Of a DNA stretch of 64,000 nucleotides, positions 31,817-46,700 are shown one piece after another. Position numbers and translations under genes: made by a program. This DNA is from Bradysia coprophila (Eukaryota > Arthropoda > Insecta > Diptera > Sciaridae), in assembly GCF_014529535.1 (NCBI RefSeq), contig NW_023503493.1:22352001-22416000 (forward strand), read 5' to 3'. Within the stretch, counting starts at the first letter, position 1, and each line of letters opens with the position of its first letter. A model generated the notes under the pieces. That model did not search any database. It saw only the letters and a program-made list of their open reading frames with translations, and was not told the DNA's origin.

Positions 31817-34800
31817 GAAGTAAAAGATTTTGTATTCATTTCCATATAAATAACTCCAATCGAGTCACTTACTTACTCACGTATTTAATAGCCATCGTTA
31901 ACCCAAGCGTGTTTTGACTTACAATTTTATTTCATGGTTAAGCCATAGCACTGCTCCCAGCATTAACATATTTTGAGGTTGATGGTATGAGAAAAGGGAT
32001 TTCATTTCTTTTGTCAAAACAGGAGCTCTGCTCACAGCCATGTATGAGCTAGAAGCAGTGCTATGGTTGAGCTCATCCATAATTTTGTGCTGATAAATGC
32101 AAATTAGTAAAATCCTAGAGGTGGTCAATTTTTCTCTGTGATGAGGGGTTGCTCCAAGAATAGGTCCTAATGTTGGAAAAATGTCCATCGTCTTGCACTT
32201 CATACTTCTGTTTCACGCTTTCCCTTTCTTTCTCTTTATTTACACATTTTCCTAATCATATAAATATTACGAAAAGAAAAGACAAAACAAATGAAAATGA
32301 TAAATGAAAAGGTTGGATTTTCACCTCTCAATAAACTTCATCATCCCGTCGCTGTCGCACAATACACAAAGTCTTAATTGATTGATTTATTTATGGAAAA
32401 ATATCATCAACTAATCCTTTTTATTTGACGCAGTCACTGTACGAAGAAAAGGATAATGCTGGTGAATCTTTTGAGAGCTATAAATTAATGTGTGTTAGAA
32501 GGTATATGAATTATTCTACTTGACATTTAATTTGTTTAATGGAAAATTGGATCACTTAAGAAATCAAGACCCACTTCACTTTTGAATGACACTTGAAAAT
32601 TCTTTTTTCGAAACAGAAAAAAAAAGTTTTAAGAGAAACAAATGGTAATGTTGAATAGCAGTGAATGCGCAGTGTACAGTAAAAAAAACCATTGACAATT
32701 TGGTATCATTAATCTGTGATCATAAATAAGTACAAGCAGTTTCTTTATTAAGACGTTTTTTTTCAGTCATTCTTCTTCGTTCGAGTGAAATTTTAGTTTA
32801 TCTTAAAATGTTAAATGACTTTTCCTCAATCATCGAAATCATATTATGGAACATTTGAGACCTCCATCATATTAGACAAATATTTGATGTTTTTTTTAAA
32901 CGTTTATATATCTAACTTTGTCTTGATTTATGCTTTCTGTCAACAAGACGTCAATATTTGACTTGCTTTCGTCTACATGTTCAATGCATGGTGTATATAG
33001 TCAGAGTTAGTTTATTCAGATGAGTATAAAATGGTGCATTGTAGTTATATTCGACAAATTCAACCATTCGAAACGCTGTGTGTTATTGGCTTTAAATACA
33101 AATTCGGTTTAAACTCTGATGGGAAATATTTTGTTTCATTTTCGACAATGTAATGATTGATAAATTAATTATACAAATGAGAGGTCAGAATCAACATTTC
33201 CTAATATATTTTTGCCGGCTGATGGGTATCGTTTGTTTTTCTTTCTTAATAATTTGGGTATTTCTTAAATGGGACTTAAGAATAATATTTATAATGGAAA
33301 TACTTGCCAATTTTCATGTTGTAATTAAAACTGGTTCATCCATTTATCATTTACGGACAGTTGTATCATCGACAGTATTCAATGAGCTGTGAATAATATG
33401 GATTCATATAGCAAGAACTATGTTAAAAACGTATGAAGTAAAAGATTTCTAATCAATCCATTGAAATTAGTTCGATCAAAAGAAATGTTTATTTTTGCTG
33501 GTTTATATCCCACAAAAACCTCAAAAGAGGAAAAGGTGACGCTAGTCTAGTAAAAATTAAACTTCCAAAACATTTGATATCAGTTTTTTTGACGCATTCT
33601 ACGCCTAAACGTAATCACATTTAAACAAGAAAATGTGTCGACGAAAATTTTACCGATGAGACTTTACAACGAAAATTTAACAAAAAAAAAATGCGTTAAC
33701 TCTATGATTACCAATTTACTGCAACTAAGTATGTGCCATATAGGCCTAAATACAATAAATACAAAAAATTAAAAGACTTTCCAAGATGGCTGCTGTCCAC
33801 CATTTTTTCGGACATTATAACCCTAAAACAAATTCCACATTGAAACATGAAACCTGAAATTCGAAAATGATCCAAAAATTTTGCGGAGAAACACATTTTT
33901 CAAATTCATAATTTCGCGCATATTTTTTATGAAGCACGGCAACACTGATCTACTACACAATCATTATAATAGAAATGTAGCTGTCATATTTTGGTCATAT
34001 GAATGAAATAATGGCTTTCATATAAGTGTGTTTTTTGGAAATGTACATCAAAATGTTTAAATTAAATTTACAGAAATTAAGTGCATAACTTCCATAAAAT
34101 TTATTGATTAGCCGGTGAAAAAGTGTTAAGATTGAATTAATATAAATTTTAGCAAAAGTGCCTGGGCAGTTTTCGTAGACAAATGTAGTGTCACAATACG
34201 TGTATCAAACCCACGTGAAACATTTCTATTAACTCGAATATGGTGAAAGTGCTGAAAATGTGTGAAGATGCTTCAATTTCAAGTTGTGTTTTCTCCTGAT
34301 GTGGGTAACCATTTTTAATGATCTATAGCTCGTTGAACTCGCATTGAAGAGTTTGAACATAATTTTTTTTTATTCGGTTCAGTATGGAAAAGTTAAAATG
34401 TTCCTTAGTCTCCCGTTGGTTGTTCTTTTTTCTTTTTTTTGGAAGGCGACTAGCGTCACAAACCTCCGCTATCGCTTCGGTTTATGATGGATTTTAATGA
34501 CGAGATCACTATTATGTTGATTCAGTTTATAATACGTTCACTGATTGCCCCTTGGAGCATCTGACATTACTCGACATTACTTGCCTTCACATTTTCTTCT
34601 CACCTCTACAATTACGTAATAAGCAGATCTCCTGATAAAATTCTGACTGCAAAAGCGCTGAAAATTCTAAACATTTTCGTATGTTCATTCCTATTCTTCC
34701 GGTACTTCTATTGATCTGAAAATTGTGTCTGTCAACAATAGCAAAGAGATTCCATGTTATTAGGCCTATGAGATTTTTACATATATCAATTTGCTACGCC

Positions 34801-37800
34801 GGAATAATTATTGTAATTATTGTTTAATGCTTCAACAACCAATTTAATCTTTTACTGTTGACGCAACGACACATCTTCAGCAGGAAGGTAACAATCTTTT
34901 CTCCGCGCACATTTCTTTCTTCTTTTTCGCTGTACATATAATTTGCATTTTGTAATTATGTTGTCAATACAGTGACTTTGACCGAATAAAACGGAATACA
35001 ATGAGCTGGTTTATATGCGCAATTTTTGGTTGAGTTACTTACACAGGGAATCATCTTGTGATTTCGTGAACATTTTTTTCTACAGAATTCTGTTTGAGAT
35101 CTGAGAGAATGTTTTGTCGAATACTCAGGTTCGGCCTGAAAATTGAGACGTTATGATTATACACAGGGAACATACTTAACTGAAATATATTCGTAGGCAT
35201 GCATAATTGACTATTTAATAAACGTAGTAAATTAGTTTTATGCAAACACACATTTAAAGTGATTGGAAACATCGTCAGTAAACGTCGGCAGTAATTGTGT
35301 TAATTATTTTGAATTAATTATCCATTTGCTTAATCTAGCACATTAAAAAAGGTGTGCTGAATATTACACCTGATTTTTTTTATTGATCAGTTTGTCTCTC
35401 GAAACTCGATAAAAATTTATTGTCTGAGTTGATTACGAGCTCGGATGAGAATAATATTATTCGAAAGAAAATATCTCCAATATCAACATGATGATCAACA
35501 ATTTCTCAGGTGAACAATGTACCCACAATGTTCATTGAGTCGACTTCTACTTGTATTTTTTTAGGAATATGGCTTTAGATTCGACCAATTTAAATATGTA
35601 TTTACTAGGTATGTCACACATATATTTACGAATACATGGTAATGAATTCACCAGCTACAACCCATGGTTTATTTACATACACATTTCAAGCCGTGTTCGA
35701 GGCCAATTACAAACTTTTTTTTCTTTTGTTTTCATACTTCAGATAAGAACTCGAATAACCGGTGAGTATAAATGGAAAAAATCAAATTGACGAAACAGCC
35801 TGAATCCACAAATAAGACACAGGAATTGATTCTAGTCGCACCCATATGGCCTCTTATATTGTAAAATGTTAAAGATTATTGAAGTACTAGATTATAATAA
35901 GACACGTACATGATACATCAATGTAAGTGACGCTTTGCTCAATATTTTACAATTACAATTTCGTAGGTCTGTGCTTCCAAGTTTTTATTTTTACTTTGAA
36001 ACTACCGCCCCTCTTCGTGTTGGACTACAACCTTCCCGTCAAAATAAAAATTTGGAAGATTTGACGGGTTGTACTATACAACAACTGACGTAATACAATT
36101 TTTTATTATATCAGAATAGGTCTGACAGCGGTTAATCAAAAGATCAAACCTAAAAGTTTTATCTATATACATAGCCAAAAGCCTATGCTTTTATATGCCA
36201 ATATGCTTAAAAATCCATAGTCACATTATAACTACTTAGGAGCAGCACCACTCTTATCTACACAGTTTTCAAAATAAAATTTCAAGCATTTTTTAATAGC
36301 TAGTCGAACAATAGAAGTGTGAGATTATAAAAAAACATATTTTGCTAGCGCGAAATTAACTGATAAATATTATAATTAATTTATTTGATTTATGTGCTAA
36401 CGACATTTACGGTTATTGAAAATTCGATATTTTTTTTCCTTCTTCTTCATATTTTAAATAAATACCACCGAATCAATGGTTAAACGAAATTTTAATAAAA
36501 ATATTAAGAGGCTATTATGTTTCATCACCTTTAGAAAACTGGTCAGTAAAATCTTGTTAGCATAAAAAATAAAATTTATTTACAAAAACAATTTCGACTA
36601 TCTCTCACATTTGTAAACGAATAAATTTATAACATTTATTTAGTTATAAAACATTGATTGATTTATGGTCAACCATGCTTTAAAGAGATATTTTAAATTC
36701 TAATGTGCAGAGTGGACTGGACTTCTACATACATTATGAAATTTTTGTTTTATTTTAGAAGTCAAAACAGGAGAACGAGAGATCAATGTCTTCTAAGAAT
36801 TGATTTATTCATTTTTATTTAGAAAAAAAATATTTTAAATATTTATCAGTCATTTAAGTTTGTTTTTGTTAATTTTTATTTCCCTCACACTGGTGTCGGT
36901 TATTAAATTTGAGGAAAAAAACCGCAACAAGAAAAAGTCGAATAAAAAGTCAAAGGCAACCAAACATCAAGCAAACAAGCAAGATAATTTAAATAAAACG
37001 ATCAGCATTTGTGTATAAAAAGCGAGTCTTTCACATCATCAAAGAGGAGTTATGACAATTTAGTCGCTTCTCGTTCCTATAAATTTCGTATTCCGGGAAT
37101 CACTAAATAATGGTGTTCTATATCCTGTTTTGTATCAGATTTTGAAAGTATTACGCATCGCAAAGGTCGTATGAAGAAAGTAATACTAGTCTACTGAAGC
37201 AAGACTAAGAGACTTCAGTTGTTAAGGTCTTTATTCAGTGGCGGATGAACAAACTTGGCCCAATTGAACTTTTTACATACTTCATGAATCATAAGCAATG
37301 CTTGTAGAAGAGGTCCATTTATGTGTCTACACTACCTGGTGTCCCGGCCCTGGATCATTTTATGTATACTTTTGTGAATCATGTATTCATGTTTCATTGA
37401 AAAAAAATGATGCAAGCGGTTTCAATGGTCGTAAAGTTTAGATTGCGTGCGGTTCACTTTTATTCACAACTCTTCCGACCTGGCAGTCTGGCAGTCTTTA
37501 AAAAGTGTCCATCTCTTTCACTTCTTCTTCACATTCCATTTCTAAGTATCGCAACAAAAAAATCCGAAAATAAAACTGGAATATAACTAAGTTCTTCAGC
37601 ATTTTTATATGTTATCTCAGAAATTTCACATACAAAAATACCTTTTACCATAACTGAAACTATACTATCGTTTGAAACATAAAAGTACTTAACAACTTAG
37701 CGAAAATCAGTAGAATAAAGCCGGTAATTATACCTCTTTCTGGTACATTTATGCGAACGTAATTCGCTATAATTCTGGCGAAGAAATTAAAACTTATGCT

Positions 37801-39416
37801 ATTAAGGATACATTAAAATTTGTAACAATTTCAGCGGCATATAAGACATAATACATAAGATATGAGAGCAATATAAGCAGAATATAAACGTCTCGACATT
37901 ATGCATTAAAACGTAATTCTCGACTTATTTGTGTGTGTGGTCTACTGAAAACCATAAATTCTAAATAAGAAATACTTTTGCGGTAATTAAGACGCCGTTT
38001 TGTTCGAAAGAAATATGTGACACAGAGTGTGTACAAAGTGTTGTATATTATAAGGTTGAACATGAATTCATTTATATTATACAATGTCGTTTTATCATGG
38101 GTAAAGTTGTCGGAACGGAGAGGTGTTGCTCGAGCAGATTATTTAGAAAATATATACCGGTCTAACCATTGCTCTTGTCGTAAATTTTTTTTAGATAAAT
38201 GCATGACGGTCGAGGTTTTTTTTTTTGTTAGATGACTGACACTAAATACTAGACAAATGCGTACTAAATATGAACAAAATGTTTTCGTTAACAATGAAGT
38301 GTATATTCACTACATATAGTCTGTAGGTGGAACTAACTTACATTAAGAAATATCGGCAGTAATCGTGAAAAATGAAAAGAAAAATCTTAGCAGATGAATG
38401 ATGGTGAATTATTAACCGAACGTATGTGTATAGGTATAAGTTGAAGCATGTATCTCAGGCTGTTCGTAATGTGAAAAGTGAGATGCCTTTTAGATCATAA
38501 TTGTTTCCTTTCACTCAAAATATTCAAGGTAACACAATATCGTGCTTACGTAAATTAAGACCGGAGTGTTGTTGTAAATCAAAATAATGGTACGCTTATG
38601 GCTTATCTTTGCATATTCGAAAAAGTAAAGAAAAAAAAATCGATCGTACAAAGTATATTATACATACAGGTCAGGTGCAAGATATTCTCATTTTATTTTC
38701 GTAAATAACACAATTAAGACTTTCATTATGCCATTGTCCAATGTAGCCTTAATGAAATCATCATAAAAGTTGGTTTCATTTACTAAAAGGCAAACAATAT
38801 AACATCCACGCCGTATATATAGCAATAGCTTTCTCACAGTATCATATGAATGATATTTTATACTCAGAGCAGTTGGTGCTAATTAGTGGAGATAATATTT
38901 TACGGAAAAATTGAAAAATATTAATAATCAAGAATTAATACACACAACACAAGAATATTATATTCAAAGAACATATCAAAAGAAAATGAAACGGTCTCGA
39001 AAACGGTTTACAATTATTATATTGTTGACGGAGAAGTAAATATATTACCGTCAGACAGCACCTGACATAATAAATTTATTTGAGAAATATACTTACTTAA
39101 TTCACGTTTTAATTCTCTTTTGTTGATTAAATTTTTATTTTTAAGTGAAATTTTGCTAATAGATTAAAGGCATTTTATTTATGCGTTACTATATATTAAT
39201 AAATTATGATTATTTGTGAACCAAAATGTTCCAAGCAGGAAATTTTCCATAAAAATTTATTGAAATAAACTCAACTCAATTTAAGTTTGCAATTGGTTAG
39301 CAATCTACAGTTTTAATTGTTCAACATCGTTCTACCTGTTGTCAACAAAAGAAGCATAAAGAGTGTCGTTTCACTCACACGTACGTTTGGAATTGAAGAA
39401 ACGTATAGACAATAGT
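31817..39416. other. Gene-poor AT-rich region
   Basis: No coding exon could be supported over 7.6 kb. Short copies of the GAAGTAAAAGATTT repeat occur at 31817 and 33435. An imperfect inverted pair around AGCACTGCT lies at 31940-32070. The region is probably intergenic or regulatory DNA of the downstream T-box gene, by inference from context. Confidence 0.5.
33434..33490 (+). repeat. GAAGTAAAAGATTT-family repeat core
   Basis: TGAAGTAAAAGATTT, then AATCAATCCATTGAAA, then GATCAAAAGAAAT. The same order of blocks is found at about 48738, 62290 and, inverted, 58214. Confidence 0.6.
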
Positions 39417-40216
39417 CCCAATAGTCCAAAACCGCAGTCGTTTGTTTAATTTTCATGTTTGCGTCTTGGCTGGTGGTGAAGGTGCAAAAGTCGAAAAAGG
39501 GTGTTTTTTATACGTGATTTACTTCCGCTGAAGACGATGGACACACATGTGTGGCGGCTCGTTGGATAGGTACTGTCCAGGAGACCCGGGGCAAAGACAG
39601 ATATCAAATGTGTACTCAAGCACTATTCAAAAATAACAAAAAGTATGTATCAGTCAAAGGCCGGAAATTTTGATGAGCTTTATTAGGTGATATTTTGTAC
39701 CTGGTGACTGTTGTTGTACAGATCAGTGGTTGCCCTGATAGAGGCTTAACCCGAGCTGGGTTAATTATACAATTATACCTCAATTGCCATAGAAGTGAAA
39801 GGTTTCAGGATACTTTTTTGGGTATAAAGCAAATGTCTTCCTCCACTCGAAAGCAAAATATTGATTTTAGAAAAATACACGAATTATGCTGTTTTTGATG
39901 TCTGCATCCAATGATCTAACCATAAACATTCTCCAGGTGCGAGATATCACCTTTTGAAGTTCATCAAAATTTACGGCCTTTGACTGACACAATATTTTTG
40001 TTATTTTCGAACAATGGCACAGAACATGTAAGATATCTATGCTTGCCCCGGTTCTCCTGGACAGTACCTATCCAACGAGCCAACACACATGTGTGTCCAT
40101 TGTCTGTAGCGGCAGTAAATCCCGTATAAAAACACCCTTTTTTCGACTTTTGCACCTTCACCACCAGCCAAGACACAAATATGAAAATTAAACGACAGCG
40201 GTTTTGGACTATTGGG
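39417..40216. repeat. Large foldback, arms about 260 bp
   Basis: Left arm 39417-39675 and right arm 39957-40216 are reverse complements with scattered differences. Outer ends read CCCAATAGTCCAAAACCGC and its complement. The 280-bp centre is unique. Each arm, read from its outer end inwards, encodes a similar peptide ending VSVKGRKF-stop (minus strand in the right arm, plus strand in the left arm). It is either a long-TIR transposon or an inverted duplication of one coding fragment. No clear target duplication was found. Confidence 0.8.
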
Positions 40217-40342
40217 GCCAAGGGCTATCTGGGCATATGAACAAACCGCCGCGAAAAAATAGCTCCGACGGAGCCTGGTCCACTTTCAAAAAAATCCCTC
40301 TTTGTATTTTGAGTTGATGCAAAATATTTTACACGCGTCGAT

Positions 40343-41511
40343 GATGCAGAGTGATCTTTGTTTACTGAATTATTGGTCATCCCAGAATTGCTTATTTGTC
40401 AATGCGTCAAAGTCTAATTACGTCTTGTTCAATCGTACCTCGTGGAATCTTCAGAGAATTTTGAACTGATCTGCGATGGTGAACCTCTTTCGCGGAAGAG
40501 AGTTGTGAAGTGCCTTGGGCTCTACATTAATGAAAGCTTCACGTGGAATGACCACTTGACCGAAGTCATTAGGAAAATCTCACCAATCATCGGTGTTTTC
40601 AGGCGTCTGAGGTTTCTGATACCAAGACGAGCTCTGTTCGTTTTATATTTTTCTTTCGTGCACTCGCACTTAAATTACTTGAATCCGATTTGGAATACGG
40701 CACCAATTGGGGCATTGAATGATCTGTTACTGCTCCAGAAAAGAGCGCTGCGTAATATGCACGGTTTGAATTCCAGAGATTCTGTCAAGGCTATTTCAAT
40801 GGATCGATTCTACCGATCCATCATTTCAATGCCCTTCAGACAGCAATGCTAGTTTTTTCTTTGAGAAACGACCTGATGAAGCATGATGTTGAAGTGAGAA
40901 CGAATGGTGACATCCATGACCACTCGACGAGAGGAAGAGGTCTCCTTCATCCTTCGTTTTCCCGAACTGGCTTTGGACGGCAGGCAATAGATGTCCGTGG
41001 TTTCTGTTTTTTTAATAGTTTACCATCGGCATTACGTGATTCAAATAGCGTGACAGCTCGATCTGAAAAGTCATCTGCTCGGTATTTTCAAGTCATCTCT
41101 TGACTATGTCTTCAGTTGGTGAAAGTACAACTACGTCGTTTCCTGTGCTAAGACGCTGTTCTGCTTTGGTTAGATATATTCTTTTTTTTGCTGTTTTTAT
41201 ATTTAAACGAATTTCTAGTTTTAATTTTAATTCGATTCATTTGATTTAGATAATTTCTAAATTTTAGACTAATTTCTTAGTTTTTTCGATTTATTGATTT
41301 AGTTTTTTTTTGTTTGTTTGTTTTTTTTTCTATGTAATTGATTGATTTATGATGGATTTAATTTTAGTTGATTGAAAGTAGCATTTAAATGATTTAAAAG
41401 TAACATGTACAGGCTCTGAGCCTTCAATGTTTTGAATGGAGAATGAATTAAAAAACCCTCTCTAGCAACCTAACAACATTCAGTAACCTAGCTACATTAT
41501 TATTATTAAGG
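40343..41511 (+). pseudogene. Decayed non-LTR retrotransposon reverse transcriptase, C-terminal part
   Basis: Three successive frames carry the end of a Jockey/CR1-type reverse transcriptase. They are about 40343-40440 (LCLLNYWSSQNCLFVNASKS), 40442-40852 (KCLGLYINESFTWNDHL, then LLLLQKRALRNMHGL) and 40846-41103 (FFNSLPSALRDS near the end). Two frame changes and the absence of the 5' part show a dead, truncated copy. The 3' end is AT-rich with a short ATT run at 41498-41511, like the simple-repeat tails of such elements. Confidence 0.82.
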
Positions 41512-43495
41512 TGGTAAGGTGGTAAAAATACAAACAAAGAAATAATGTGGTATTTTGACAGCGTCAAAACGAAGTTTGTTTGCTAGAGAGAGTATTGGTT
41601 AAGGAATCTTATACACTAAAGAATGAAGTGAAAAATTCACAATGAAAAACCGACTTTTCTTTTATGATCTCACTTTAGATTGTTTAGATTGTCTTAGTCT
41701 GACAGTGTGTGATCCTCGTTGCATCTTATCTTCTTCCCTAATCCTAAATGGATGAGAACGTACCAGAGAACAAAACTGGAGTTTCCTCTGAATAAATAAG
41801 ACAAACATGTTTGCTAAAAATGCTTTGCAACATTGTGTTACATTGATAAGCTATAGGCGCCACACATTAAGTGAATTTTTTTTGTACGTTGAAATCTGTG
41901 TACTTGTTTGAAAAGAAATAATTGAATTTTTAATATAATGCCTTTTAACACATCGTAAACCGTAAAATGAAACGGCTTCTGGTTATTGCTGAATATACAG
42001 TTTTATGAACCGAGCAATATACAACCTAGGATACAGTCAACACAGGGAGTAACGTACTGCACACAGTTTTGTCGTTCATTTCCCATAACCATTTGCGTTT
42101 AGATTGGATAAGAAAAATTTTGATTATTCACACTTTTTCGCTTCGCTACCAAACGAAAACAGCACCATAACAAAATAAAAGAATTTCGTTTCTTTGAATG
42201 TTCCAAACAAGGGAACTGCAGTAAATTAAGAAGACATAAATTTTTTTTGTTTTTAAATACGTCCGTTTAATATGTGTAACTCAATACCGAAAGCAGCCGA
42301 GTTCGTCGTGGAGGATATGTGGATGGTGTTCTTTTAGCGCCATACACGATATCAAAAAAGATTAACTGTAAAGATTCACTTCTCGAGGTCGCGAGTTAAA
42401 AATATCTATCATTAATACAGTCACTATATCATTTATCATAAAGTGTAGTCTCGTATGGACAAAAACGAGAGATTTATGTTGATCTGCTCAATTTTTTTTA
42501 TGGAAAATAATTCCGAAAAAAAAATTCAAACTAAGAAAAAATCTCAAAAAAGAAAAATCTAAATCGTAATGTGCTCAGCTCAGTCAGTTGTGAAAAAGTG
42601 TTTTGATAATTAGTGTTATAGAGATGTTGAACTGAGTAAATCAACAGAGCTCGTAGAACGACGAATACATTTACTGTAAAATGAGAAAAGACCTACAGCG
42701 ATGTCTCTCCGGATATCAAATTACGCTATTGGCATTTTTATGAACGAAACGAAACCAAAAAATTCATGAGCTTTGGAATAGTGACAGTAGATATACAATA
42801 ATGCCCTTAAATATTAGGATTTTGTGTATTATATTATATGGGTTTTGTCGGCAGTGAGTGTGAAATTTTAACAAGACTGAATATTTCATCACGACAAAAT
42901 TAATTGCTTTGGTGTTTGCTTTTCTTTCTTTCGTTTTTTTTTTGGTGATTGTGCAGAGTGTAAAGTATAATTATCAAATTAAATCGAGTTCGTTGATTTA
43001 TATATGCGTAAAAGGGAAGGAAATTTGCTGCATTTAGCGTATGCATGCATTCAGAATAACTATTTCTTTAAAAAACATAATGCAAAAATGGGATGATTTG
43101 GCTCAATAATAAATTCTAACTTTCTAACTGGAAATATCTAAGTAATTAATCCTGTCGGTCTTATTTATCTTCATTACTGACTTCCTATTAATCATTTGTA
43201 ATTTTCTTTTCGTCGCAGCTGACTTTGCCTGATTTCAAACGTAAGTCGTTTAAACTTGTATCCGAAACTTCGGATTTTCTCTCTTTGAAATCATAACTCT
43301 AAGTTCTCTTAAAAATTTTCTGATTAAAACTTACGTATTGGTTCGTTCATGACTCTAAAAGTACTTCAAATACAATTTCTGAATAATTGAAATTCGGTTT
43401 CTCGGTTTGTCAGCACTTGTATGATTGTTGATTTTTAGAGTCGAAGTCTATTACTTCTTTTGATCTAAGTTTTTTTTTATTAAATTGAAACATAC
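41512..43495. other. Gene-poor AT-rich region
   Basis: Nothing recognisable on either strand. Confidence 0.5.
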
Positions 43496-43763
43496 AATTG
43501 TTAAAAGTTTCCTATGTGCAGAATAAGCACCAGCTGAATATCACCAGCTGATCTACTTACACACACTTACCGTATGATAATCAATCAAAACACATTCTGA
43601 ACAATTTGTTTACTTCAATCATACGTGTTATGTGCGCGCATACATGACGTTAACGTAGAAATGCACTGTGTGTAGTAGGTTGTCTTTGAATTGTTTACAA
43701 TATAAAGTGTTTTGTTTGTACACCAGCTGGTGCTTATTCTGCACATATGAAACTTTTTACAAT
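43496..43763. mobile_element. MITE-like element with 41-bp inverted ends
   Basis: Ends read AATTGTTAAAAGTTTCCTAT, continuing to GCAGAATAAGCACCAGCTG, with an almost perfect complement at the right. The interior is non-coding. No target duplication could be fixed, because the AATT ends are themselves symmetrical. A CAGGGCCGTATCTAG word just to the right (43793) may be the end of another element. Confidence 0.7.
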
Positions 43764-46700
43764 TAAAATCTATTATTTCAGTCGCTCGAACCAGGGCCGT
43801 ATCTAGCGGGGGCGCAGTGGGCGGAGTTGTTTCACCTACGAAATTTTAGTACCTGGCTTATGGCTAAAATTTTCCACCGATTTCAACAAATCATTTTTAA
43901 ACTGAAAGCTGAAAAGAATTTTTAATTCACATATCGACCGACCCGTCGTTCAATAAATAGGGTAAAAAAATTGATTCGTAACAATCACTACAAATATTAC
44001 ACAATGAAGTTTTATGTTTCAAGAATGAGGTCCTAGCAGCTAAGACTTAGCTAACACTTTCTGAGTTCATATAGCTTTAGCTTTGCTCAAGTTCTTTCGG
44101 CTTCTGATAGTAATTGGGAGTTTCCAGCTTTTGTCATAACACGCAGTTTCTGTTGTTTTATACAAAATCTTTTACTTCATTTATTGAATGCTGAATTCAT
44201 TTTGCTCTATATAGAGGAACACCAGCAGTAAATCATTGTTTTTATTTTGTTAATGTTATCAATATCAAATGACTGCTCATTTCGTGAAAATTGACATCAA
44301 ATTTTATTTTCAAGTCGAATTCAGAAATTTGTCAATGCATTTCCTACCCAAATCTCTGGCATTATATTCATCCTATTTATACTTAAAACTTTCGAGAACA
44401 CACGAAGCATGTTTTTCGAATCCAAATTTATATCCTAGATTTCTACCATTCACTGCGACGATTTATCCTAAATTTTCGATCGACACATACGTGAGTTATA
44501 CACATAAACCAGCCAACCATTTTCTGTGTAATTTGCACAAGGGGAATTATGGCATTAGTTCATAATATACACAAATCTGTGTACTAATCCGACCAAATTG
44601 AATCTGTAATTGAAATGTTTCGACTTACGTTTAGATAGAAAATATTTTGTTTCATGATATAACGACTATACATGGACTACACGACATGATGATTTAGTTG
44701 TAGTTTTATTTCTCCAATTGTGAAAGCAATTTAGAATGGAATTTTGATATTATTTGCACTTACACGGCTTACACAGATCGATGAGCAAACAGGAAGTCTG
44801 TCCTATATTGGAGGACTTTTCAAAATACTTTTCAGTTGATAAAATAGGTGTGGAGAGTCCCGGTAATGTTGGCACTAGAATTTGAAAATATGAAGACTAA
44901 ACATCAGGCTGGAAATAAGGATACTAGTGATCATTAGCGTTGTATCATTAGAACAAAGTAATTCCAAATCTTCCAATTATAATTGAAATCCGTTAACAAT
45001 AAAAGCTGAACAAGCTTTACTAAAATGGCCATCTTTGCAAACATTTCATTTTCTATGTTGTATGTACCTTGAAGTACTATTTAGTTTTTCTATATTCGGC
45101 GTTAACTACCCCCAAAACATGACGAAAAATCATTTGTCAACAATCAGTTAGAAATTCTACACAAAAAAAAGAAAATTTGGGTTACGAGACAGTGGTAAGT
45201 ATACGAACGTGCGTACAAAAGGGTCATATCAGCTTTTAAAACCGTCATCGCGATAAAATTTCTCTTAGTCGAAAATATGGCTTCTTGATTAGGTGGAAAT
45301 TAGATTCTTTGCAATAATTGTATATAACACGCGACAAAAATGGCGTCCGGAAGTGGCTGTCAACTGAGTTGTAACATGCAATACCTGTGTGCCGTAGTGT
45401 TGAGTTATATCATGAAAGCTGAAACTTTAATTTTTCATATTTCTTTTTGATGGGTAGATGGGTAATAGAGGCCATAGGTACTATATACATGGACTAGCGA
45501 CTAAGTACATGTTCCATGCTTTACAGCTATTTATAGAGGATTTTTCCGAAATAAAATATTTCATTAAACTTTTGTTGGATTAAGGTTTTTTTTTGTCCGT
45601 ATTTACCTACGCGCTACATAAAAAGTAAAGGGGCGGTGAGGACGCAGTTACGAGTGCTAATTTATAAATTACGTGATAACACTGTCGAAATTACTTAGCA
45701 TTAACGTTTGATTAATAAAAATATAGATATCGTTGAGAGATAAAGTCGTACCGAGCTCGTAACATTAATTAAGCAATGAAAGGGGAACTACTTATCCCAT
45801 ACATACAGTCATGATGATTTTTCAAAATTCTTGTTATTTTGTTGTGCAGTTATACCTGGCACACCGTTCCCTGTTGTTTTTTCAGTTAGGCTTTGTTGAT
45901 GGGAAAGACAATTCTTTGGATAAATAAATTTGCATTTGCTTAATTCCTACGCAATTACCATTTATACCGCTCCCTGTTCTTTATAAAATTAATCTCGATG
46001 TAAAATAATTACAGAAGAGGCAATAAATATGTTGTCAAAATTATACGAAAGAATTGAATTTTTAAGTCAACAACTTTTCGGTTTAATTTCCATTTCTAAA
46101 AAACAAATATTACAATCCTCCGTTGCAAATGTAGGTACTACAACATTGTGCACCACGATGACTGACAATGTTTCAATATATTAAACTAAAACATTCAAAA
46201 ATTTTTAATGAAATAAATGCAAGTGTTGTTATAACAAGCCATTAACTATTAGTGATGGGTGTAAGGTTACCCGATCCACTTCCTTCTTATGTTATAGCGT
46301 CTTATCATAGCGATCTTCATTACATTAGTCTTTGAACGCTTCGCTTCATTTAGATATATATTCATAAATAATAAAACAGGGTGGTCAAGCTATGAATCGT
46401 ATAATATTATGCAAATATTGACGATCTTTAAGGATCATGGTGTAAATGTGATGCATATAAATTACACCAATGTATTAAATTTCAGAAGAAAGAAAGGTAA
46501 TTAAAAGCGGTTTTGTCGCTTGAATGAATGTTACCGTCTCATTTTGTTGCTTGACCTTTTATACACGGCAAACGTATCACCATAAAACGACTCAATCTAT
46601 CACTTCTGTATAGCATGGCACTTTTTTTGTAATTTGATTTACCGAACCTACCTAATTTACCGATGAAATTACCGAAACCTATTTTTTATTGACAAAATTA

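Noticed and set aside
31919..32203. 94-codon minus-strand frame
   Set aside because: It overlaps an imperfect inverted repeat around AGCACTGCT and shows no family motif.
40226..40342. Extension of the retrotransposon fragment further upstream
   Set aside because: No reverse-transcriptase motifs could be read in any frame before about 40343.
44269..44565. 98-codon plus-strand frame in the gene desert
   Set aside because: Phe/Tyr/Ser-rich composition typical of translated AT-rich DNA, and no motif seen.
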